The notes below the pieces were generated by a model, which did not search any database, was not told the origin of the DNA, and was given only the letters and a program-made list of their open reading frames with translations. Shown one piece after another: positions 56,128 through 64,000 of a DNA stretch of 64,000 nt. The translations under genes and the position numbers were made by a program. Every line of letters begins with the position of its first letter. Positions within the stretch are counted from its first letter, which is position 1. This DNA is from Poa pratensis (Eukaryota > Streptophyta > Magnoliopsida > Poales > Poaceae): positions 2,199,351 to 2,263,350 of the forward strand of contig CAMZMU010000013.1 of the NCBI GenBank assembly GCA_947311845.1. The letters run 5' to 3'.

Positions 56128-57049
56128 TTTTCCTTGTGTTTTATTTATATTTATATGTTTGTGACATGGGAGTGCCTTCATTGTTGTCGGCGAGCATGGG
56201 ATGTCCTGCAACTTGCCAGCTCCCATTCGTGGCATCCGGACCGGAATGGAAGGACTACGGCCGTAGAAGACGCCACTGGCACCGGTAGTGAGCTCAGAGA
56301 GTGGGCGCTGCTTGATTTTGCAAACTGTTTGGCGATTGCAAAGCGTGCACGTCTCTACCTCTGGATTATAGGGATTCTAGACAGAAGATTTTCGTCATCC
56401 TAGTAGATTTGTTATTGAAAAAATGCGGGCTTTACTATTTTTCTCCCAAATCACAAGAAGCAAAGGGTAGAGCCAGAAAAAAAAAGGAAGAACCACTATT
56501 TGTCATCTTCGAATCACATACTGCAATTCTTACTGATTTACTTATTTAAGGTTTTGCTAAATTTTATTGGTGTACACCAATGCTCATGTGCTGTCTCCTT
56601 CTGTCACTGCAGGAAACCATGATGGCCCTCAAGTGGAAACCTCTTGATTTGAGATAATACCGTGTTTCGGGAAAGCTTCCACGCAGGGAAACATCCGGAC
56701 CTGAGATGCACGGGCATCCGGTTGACAATCTAAATCTAAATTTATAATATGTATAAAAGAAAATTTAGAACATAGTCACATACAAATCTGCATTGTCACG
56801 AAAAAATCAGGTATAAATATGAAACATAAATTCAGTATAAAAAAGGTAATTATAGTGAATGGTTCAAATTGAAAGCCCAAGTTACACCAGCACTATTCAT
56901 TGCCGAATTGTTTATTTTATTTCTGGCTCGGTGCTATGAATTTCTTTGTCATAATTCTATCTTTATTTTTATCTCAAAACTTGTCACCGTGTCTTGTGGT
57001 GCTACGTAAGAACAAAAACTCCTTATCCGGGATCAGGGAGGGCGATATC
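56128..57049. other. Intergenic, nothing recognised
   Basis: A short frame near 56230-56403 has no known domain. The remainder is AT-rich. Confidence 0.45.
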
Positions 57050-57692
57050 ATCACTGCTTTTGCATGGGGGTCTGAGGGACAAACAGTTGATGAGTGATTT
57101 CGCATGAAACGACCTCAGTCTGTGAAGGAGCTCATATACATCGGCAACAACTACGCCACGGGCAACGGGTGGTCCGGAGCCACAACCGGCTACCAAATCG
57201 AAGGGCAAGGGCGGCGGCTCCTCTCGGTAGAAAGGGTAATCCGAATCGCCCAAGAAGAAGAAGGACAACAAGGAGCACAAAAACGACGAGCATGTTGTCG
57301 CGACGAAGCGTGCGGATCACGATCCCAGCAACCGCTCCCAGCGTACCTACTATTAAACCAAGGAGGTCATGAATAAGTTGTGCACCATGCGCGACCTAAA
57401 ATCCACGCACCTAACACAGGCTTGCAAGATCCTAAGGGATCAATTAATGAGCGACAAGCCCAACAAAGCGACAAGCTCAAGAAGGACCCTCCCGCTGGGA
57501 GGGAGAAGTCTCCTAGGAGGAGGAAGTTCATCATCTTTGGTGGTCCCAAGGATACGAATCCGGGTGTCGTCGAAAGGTCACCCGAATACCTACGATGGTC
57601 GGTGACGTCAATCACCTTTGCATGCAATCACCCAAACTATATCCGCCATACTCGGTGCAACTCTCTAGTTTTGGATCCGATCATCTTCTAGC
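57050..57692 (+). pseudogene. Ty3/gypsy gag/protease relic
   Basis: The frame at 57104-57376 has 'SVKELIYIGNNYATGN', like the end of a cereal gypsy gag domain. A second frame to 57691 has 'RRRKFIIFGGPKDTNP' and 'PEYLRWSVTSITFACNHPNYI', followed by 'LVLDPII'. These match the order of the linker and protease entry of gypsy polyproteins ('IFGGP...YLRWSE.PITFDR.DHP'). Frameshifts and truncation at both sides show a dead fragment. LTR-like text 'CTATTCACCCCCTCTAGGCGA' at about 57781-57801 may belong to another element. Confidence 0.65.
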
Positions 57693-58420
57693 CGTGGATT
57701 TGATCACCATCGACATCGATTGTATCCGATCATCTCCAATTGTGAGGTTATCAGTATGATCCATAAATGTTTCTAAAACTTCTATTCACCCCCTCTAGGC
57801 GATACCTTGATATTTCACTTATGTCTCTTTGTATTCGTATTCTACCTCCTATCACGCTCTTCCTGTCGCGAAAAGTTTTTTTTAGTGGAAATTGCTGCGA
57901 TTTTATTAAATCCTGGACATGTCCTGGGTCAAAATGTTCCCAATACAATCTGGATAAACCAGAAACCACGAATTACTTATTTCTAAACCGTAGCCTTCCC
58001 TCGCTAGAAGTTAGAAGGGGTATACATAGGTGATTTTAGATTAATATAGAGTCCTCAGCCGAAAGGCGACACAAATTGACGATCTAGCGGACCTAGATCC
58101 CCAAAGGCGAGTTGAGGGGTAGGTCGTGGCTTGTGTGATTCCGGTCCCCCACTTCGGTCTCTCGCGTGAATGTAATACAATTTAATGCATATATACATTT
58201 TGGACTATGAGAGAGTCGTTGGCTCTCCCACGGTGTGAATAAGGTTGAAGGGGTGGGTGTGGTAAAAAATTTTCCTACAAAATTGGGGATTGTGGATCGT
58301 TTAGGGGTTCCATTCCATGTTTTTCTATTTTTTAGGTGGTGACGGTTTTGATTGGGTTCAATATAGGAAAAGCCTTCTAGTCCCTCGGGGGATCGCGAGT
58401 TCGTATCCTCCCCCTCGCGA
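57693..58420. other. Intergenic with scraps of LTR-like sequence
   Basis: Contains the CACCCCCTCTAGGCGA text common near the ends of cereal copia LTRs. Nothing complete. Confidence 0.35.
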
Positions 58421-59230
58421 GCGTGACGCATGTCCACTTCATGGCGGGTCCCATATCTCCCCACGCGTTACCCTCTCCTCTACACGAACCAGGCCCTCTC
58501 CTCCACACGAACCAGGCCGAGGCCATGCCGCCGCCGTCCCTTGCCTCACTCCACCGCCTCCCTCCACCGCCGCCCTACCCTGCGCGCCGCTGCCGTCCGG
58601 CAGAGCACCCGCCTCCGGCCGCCGCCCTCGACTGCCGCCCTCCCGTCCGCGCCGCCTCCATCGGGACGACTCCCCATCGCACCACCGCTGCTGGGGACGG
58701 ATACCCTGCGCGCCGCGCCGTCGGACGACTCTCCTACCTCACATCGGCCGCCGCCGCCCCTCCCCGACCTCCCACGCCGGCGCCGCCCCTCCAGGCCTCC
58801 ACGACCTCCCGCACCGGCGCCGCTCCTCCCCGATCTCCCGCATCGTCCTCGGCCCGTGCCCGAGCAGCCCGAGCCACCGGCATCTCGACGAGCTTTGCGC
58901 CCGGCGTCGTTCGGCCCCTCCCGCCGTCGTCGCAATCCTCACCTCAGCGCCCAATTATACTATAAGGGGAACAGTTGGGGATGCTCTGCAGCCGGAGCAG
59001 CAGCGCCCTGCAGAGGCCCGGCCATGGGCGCCGCGCGGGGCAGCAGCAGCGCGAAGGCCGCGACCAGGCGTCCGTGTGCTCCTATGCTGTCAAGTAGCCC
59101 GCCGGATGCTGCCGGAGGTGCTTTCCGTTGGTGGGCGCCTATGCTGCCAAGGAAAGGGCGGTATTGCTACCATAGGTGATGCGCGTGCTACCATCGAAGG
59201 TCGTCGGTGCTACTATCGGTGGTGGGCGGT
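58421..59230. other. GC-rich stretch with overlapping frames
   Basis: Long frames are open on plus and minus strands (up to 334 codons, plus), very rich in Pro, Arg and Ala. Simultaneous openness of several frames and the lack of any domain point to GC composition rather than a gene. It could be the 5' part of an unknown gene or a captured fragment. Confidence 0.45.
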
Positions 59231-59755
59231 GCTGCCATCGGAGGACCTGGCCGGAATTTGTTGCTACGATACTGTAATATTTATATTTGTTTTTGCTGCA
59301 ATAGTTTCGTGGTGTTGCTAAAATAGCACAATGTTTTTGCTACGAGGTCTTTGCCCATGTCTGAATTTTTGCACCATACGTTTTATGAATTTGCATTACA
59401 AGAAGAAATTTTTTGCTACAATTTGTTCTGCTGTTTTGCATCATAAGTCTTATCGGAGAACCTCGCCGGAAGAATTTTTGCTACGATGCTGCAATGTAAC
59501 AATTTTTTTGCTATTATTGTTTTGTGGTTTTGCTACAATAGAACAAAACATTTGCTACGATGTCTCCGACGAGGTCTTCGTCGATGTCTCCGCGTTGTTT
59601 CCGGCGAAGTCGATTTTGCTACAGTAGCATATTTTTGTAGCTACGAAATCTCCGGCGAGGTCTCCGGCAAAGTCAGTCTTTTTTTTTCTATTTTCTGCGC
59701 AACCGTTTTTGCTACATAGGAAGCAAAAGCGGAGTGATTATTTGCTACACGGTAA
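59231..59755. repeat. Dispersed TTTTTGCTAC / TCTCCGGCGAGG motif region
   Basis: The word TTGCTAC, often as TTTTTGCTACAA or TTTGCTACGA, recurs more than ten times over about 520 bp, intermixed with CTCCGGCGAGGTC and CTCCGACGAGGTC. Spacing is irregular, so it is not a simple tandem array. The same style occurs in cereal transposon sequence, but I cannot name the family. Confidence 0.6.
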
Positions 59756-60151
59756 AAAGCGGGATTTGGACAGAAAAAAGGGACACGTGTCGGCAGAGGA
59801 ACCTGGGGATTTTTCCCCCAGATCCCCGGGACGCCTAGCACTGTCCTTGGCAGTTCTGGGCATTCTTTGGCCGAGCCGGGCCTGAAAAACTTGAACTGCA
59901 AAATCCAGACCCGAGCCGAGCCTGGTTCTGTCAAAAAACAAAAAAAAAGCCGAGCCTGGTTCCCCAAGAAGCGAAGGAAAAACCCTTTCGTTATCTTTTT
60001 TCCTTCCCCTCAACTCCGGCGATGCTCCTCCTGTCCTGCCGCCCCTTCCCCTCTCCCCGCCTCCCCCTTCGCCGCCTCTTACGATGCTGCTGCACCCATC
60101 CCCCCGCCTCCTCCTCCTATTGCTCCGTATCACCAATCCTTCGCCCGCCGC

Positions 60152-62992
60152 ATGGCCCTCGCCGGCATCCACCCCCACCACCGCATTGGTACGCCGCCTC
60201 TACTCGCTACAAGTGCCTCCTTCTTCAGTGCTTCCTAGGCTCCTTACTTACCTCATACCCCCGTTTTCCTGCAGCGGTTGGGGTCTCCGGCGGGCCGGAC
60301 TCCATGGCGCTGTGCGTCCTCGCGGCGGCCTGGAAGAAGGCGGTGGAGGGCGCGTCTGGGAGGAAGGCCGAGGAAGACGAATCCGTCGCCCCAGGGTTCG
60401 TGGACGGGCTCCTGGGGGTCGTGGTCGACCATGGGCTGCGGCTCGAGAGCGCCCAAGAGGCGCAGCTTGTGCGTGACAGGGTGCACGGCATGGGTAAGCT
60501 AATGGCATACGATTTCTCTAAGTGACTTCATATTTCTGAATGAAAACTTGTTTACAAGAACCTGCATACATTGCAAATGAGCGTGATGAGCCGGTGACAC
60601 TCAGAGCATTGAGCTGCATTTGCATAAGCCTTGAAATGTGATGTTGAATCTTTGAGGTCTTACGACTCTGTTGTAGGTGTCATGTGCGAAATTGCTACAT
60701 GTGAGTGGCCTAATGGGCGGCCAAATGTAGGGCATCTGCAAGAGGTGGCCCGTGAAATGAGGTATTTGTGTCTGTCCTCTTTTACCTGTTGTTGATATCA
60801 GAAAATTTTAACCAGGTGCTTGTGTCTATTTATATGTTGGAAACATTGTAATTAGAGTTAGTTGCGCTATGTTTCTTTGAACACGCAACAGTGGCGGAGA
60901 GCCCTACCTGAAATTTAATCCAGTATTCTACGTTTCCATGTAATGCTTTGTGTTCTTTTTCAACGGCATCCAGGTATGAACATACATGTGTGCTACAGAA
61001 GCCTGAGAATTGTAGAACATTCACCACATTGGTACTCTTTTAGTATAAAACCCTATGTTAGCCAAGTAGTCTTTAGCTGTGGCTTCTCATAAGACAAAAT
61101 GTTTTTACTCAACATTTCATAGCTGTAACAGAGTCACACAATTTATTAAGGTGTATATGTAACTAAATTTTCTTCATCACCATTGACATACAGTGCTGCT
61201 GTGGCTAAGTGGCCGTCCTGACCCAGGTCACATTTGTCCTCTACCAAGAAAGCTTTGAAGTACTAAAGAGTGACATGTTGCACACTGACCATTAAAATAT
61301 GTAAATCTGTTAGTATATACCGATGTTATGGAAATGAGTGTTGTGTTCTTTGTGGAATATTCACCTATGTCTACCTAGTATAGTGTGTGCTCTTTCAATT
61401 ATCTGTGCCAGTTTATTCGCAAATGCAGAACATCTGAGTCCATTTTAATAAAGCGTCATATAACAAGTTCTCATAAATCCAGGTACCAAAAACTATTGGA
61501 CATTTGTATAAAGCAACAAATAGGAGTCTTGCTTATTGCACATCACTCTGATGACCAGGTCCGTTAAGATGAATATGTGTTCGTTTTTGTTTGGATGGGA
61601 AAGATCTCCACATTCACAAGGAATTATTCTTATTAAAGAACATCAAACTTAATGACACCTGTTGATCAATTTCAAAATTTCGGCTTATGCTAGTCAAGGT
61701 TTTTAAGGCGGTAAGGCATCATAAGGCGACCAACCCCCACCTTGCTGCCTAAGCGACGCCTAAGGTGGGCAGACTGGTAAGGCGCGTCCAGGGCTCCTTA
61801 CCGCCAAGCGTCCATAAGGCGACGCCTGAAAACCATGATGCTAGCACAAATCCTTCTAGAATTTGTATATAATGAGCTAGAGTTTCTACTGTGCATTCAT
61901 GTAATTCTATTTTTCATGATCTGCAAGTCATACGTTGCCGCTGCAGATACATATCTATCTGAATGAATTCATCTTCTAACTGCAGGCAGAGCTCTTTGTT
62001 CTGAGACTATCTCGCAACAGCGGAGTTTTAGGTCTTGCTGGTACAGCCTTCGTGTCCCAATTGTTTGCACCTAATCTGAAGTATGATGGACATAATTTCC
62101 GTCGTTATGGAATCCTTCTTGTTCGGCCCATGCTTGAATTTTCGAAAGACGACATGTATAAGGTACGCTCTTGATCTCATCTCGTGCTGTTGGAATTATC
62201 GATTCATTTAACCAGAGTCAATGTGTTTTTGTATATAAAGGTCCACATCATATTCTTATTGTAACTAGGGATGTAATGCCACTTAAGCTAAATCAAATTT
62301 TAATCATGTGATCACATTTCGAAATCAATGAAACTTTTTTATATTTCAAGTTGATAATTCGATGAAGCTTTTCATGTGCCCTTGGACAGAATGAAAAGCT
62401 CTAGCTTTTCACATGTCGTTGACTCATTGGATAGATTGATAAGTTTTAGTTAGTCTTGTTGATCAAACCCATGGTCATACAATTATGAATTTATGATCAT
62501 ATTTGGTAATCAAATATGTTTAGGCCATTATTGACACACTTGCGCAAATTTAGGAGGTTTTAATGTGAAGTTTACTAACTCAAGTAATACGACAGCACAA
62601 ATTGAGGGGCAGAGGCACACACTTTATTCAAAACGATTAAACTCCTAATTTTCATCTTTAGACAGACATTTTACCAAGCCTTTTATTGTCAGATTTCATA
62701 TAGTCGGCCTATCTTGAGTGAGTTGTATTATTACAAACTTTACAGGAAAATCCTAAGGAGAACGAAGACTTGATAAGCTTTTTTTTAGAAAAAAATGGAT
62801 GTGCATCTCAAGTGATCTGAGCTGTCAGTTACTTTAAAATGACAATATTATGTGGCTGTTACTAATTGGAAAATCTTGCTCCACAGATATGTCAAGGAAG
62901 TAATCATTTGTGGGTTGAAGATCCAACAAATAATAGTATGAAGTATGCTAGGAACCGAATTCGGGTATCTTTGAAATGTTTATCCACAGATG
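60152..62992 (+). CDS. tRNA(Ile)-lysidine synthetase-like protein (TilS / RSY3 type), 3' part beyond window
   Basis: Visible exons: 60152-60188, 60275-60493, 60677-60761, 61483-61558, 61986-62162, 62887-62992, in phase. The N-type ATP-pyrophosphatase loop V-S-G-G-P-D-S is at residues 16-22, followed by 'GVVVDHGLRLES', then 'LLIAHHSDDQAELFVLRLSR' with the family His-His and Asp-Asp, and 'YARNRIRVSL'. TilS adds lysine to C34 of the CAU isoleucine tRNA so that it reads AUA; in plants it is expected in plastids. The first in-frame ATG (60152) gives a very short N-terminus. The frame is open upstream without ATG, so a targeting peptide could come from a non-ATG start or from another first exon. 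Domains after 62992 were not found before the window end. Confidence 0.85.
61694..61838. mobile_element. Short fold-back MITE inside a TilS intron
   Basis: The 145-bp segment begins TCAAGGTTTTTAAGGCGG; its complement from the right begins TCATGGTTTTCAGGCG. A 6-bp duplication TGCTAG flanks it (61688-61693 and 61839-61844). The inside repeats TAAGGCG and its complement many times, so the transcript could fold strongly. The superfamily is not clear from these ends. Confidence 0.7.
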
Positions 62993-63623
62993 GTATGCAG
63001 TTGCACTTACGCTGCCACTCGCGATTCGCTTTTGTAGTCCATGTGTGTTGTTTTCATGATCCTTTGTTTCTATTTTATTATAAAAAGGATATGCCGTGTG
63101 AGGTAGATGCTTGTCGTGAGATGTACATCTCATTTTTGTATCAATCAACTATACAATTGACTCGAAAGACGCTGTCCACAAACATTTGATAAATGTTTAG
63201 ATTTTGGCTAGCATTCATAGTTTCTTATATTTAGACTTAATAAATTCTATCTGAGTTTGAGTCTTATGTTTCCTCATAATTACTCTGATTAACAATCATG
63301 CTTGGTTACTGGGACAAACTTGGTCCATTGCGCATCCACAGTTGTGTAATCCCTTTGAATAGTTGAAGAATAAATAAATTTGATATGTGCTTTTTAATGT
63401 CTCTTGCCTGGGTCTGATTCTGCTCCGGACAACTAAATATTTTATAGTGGAGCGTGTCAGCGTCTCAGTGACACAAAACAATATGGACTCTAACTAGGAA
63501 AACAATTTGTTTAAGCGAATCTTGCTTGTTTAAGATAGTTATAGAATCTGTAGTTCAAACAACAGCATAATTATTTCTTCATGGTGTCAGATTCATGACA
63601 AAGTTGTCTGTGCTAAATAATAC
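62993..63623. other. TilS intron or 3' sequence, nothing resolved
   Basis: No further exon recognised. The stretch is AT-rich. Confidence 0.4.
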
Positions 63624-63831
63624 TCCTTTTGAATCATAATATAGGTCGTTTTAGGTTGAGCATGACATAAGGGAGTGAAATGCGCAAATGACATCGTTAC
63701 CTTTCAATCATTTCCACATCATTTACCTACTGAACTCACACAATCTCTCGAGCATGCAACAATATTTGCATTAGTACAATTCTTATTTTTGTTAGAGTCG
63801 GTGTGAATTATATAGGGATATGGGGAGGGAG
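63624..63831. mobile_element. Diverged Stowaway-like MITE
   Basis: The left end CTCCTTTTGAATCATAATATAGG and the complement of the right end CTCCCTCCCCATATCCCTATATAA resemble Stowaway termini. TA flanks both sides (63622-63623, 63832-63833). Similarity between the ends is moderate. Confidence 0.55.
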
Positions 63832-63855
63832 TAGAGTTATTAGCTTGAGGCATAA

Positions 63856-64000
<145 letters not shown>

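Noticed and set aside
58317..59321. Long plus-strand frame of 334 codons
   Set aside because: Extremely Pro/Arg/Ala-rich and also open in other frames and on the minus strand; the second half runs into repeat words. No evidence of a gene.

Overview
The window is plant nuclear DNA from a grass of the Pooideae, most likely Triticeae (wheat, barley or Aegilops kin). Support: intron-bearing genes with cereal-like proteins, GC-rich 5' gene ends, and a dense mix of LTR retrotransposons, LINE fragments, Stowaway MITEs and miniature retrotransposons. Most transposons sit in the first half and most genes in the second.

Layout. 1-2543: a gypsy-like non-autonomous LTR element whose 5' LTR is cut by the window edge; it carries only a protease-like reading frame. 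3000-3700: LINE 3' end. 3930-4517: intronless LEA_2/NHL-type gene (minus). 5365-24414: a Ty1/copia element of the large SIRE/Maximus type (1.1-1.2 kb LTRs, 5-bp duplication TAGTT). It is split at 10514 by a 7.8-kb Ty3/gypsy element (identical 516-bp LTRs, duplication CTCCT) that has lost most of pol but keeps a long antisense gene. 24770-29250: LINE relic, small MITE, tandem repeat, and a three-LTR miniature retrotransposon (TRIM). 29818-30062: Stowaway MITE.

Gene-rich part. 30384-32790 reticulon-like protein (+); 33250-35015 LINE relic split by a non-autonomous hAT; 36460-36766 SINE; 37541-39130 phosphoribosylanthranilate isomerase (+); 40568-41152 unrecognised basic protein (+); 42751-45860 U1 snRNP protein U1-C (-) with an apparent single-base frameshift; 46148-48400 P-type PPR protein (+), divergent from U1-C; 49887-53481 ankyrin/CbxX-type AAA ATPase (-); 57050-57690 gypsy gag/protease relic; 60152 onward a TilS-type tRNA(Ile)-lysidine synthetase-like gene (+), incomplete at the right edge. 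The window ends in 144 G residues, probably an assembly artefact.

The genes do not form a pathway: they are independent housekeeping functions (ER shaping, tryptophan synthesis, splicing, organelle RNA metabolism, tRNA modification). Splice sites, phases and lengths were worked out by eye from GT/AG signals and reading frames, without a transcript or database search. I found no clearly new biological system. The best leads are the antisense gene of the young gypsy element, the three-LTR TRIM, the palindromic GGTACTACC/GGTAGTACC clusters of the copia LTRs, the protease-only element, and the U1-C frameshift.
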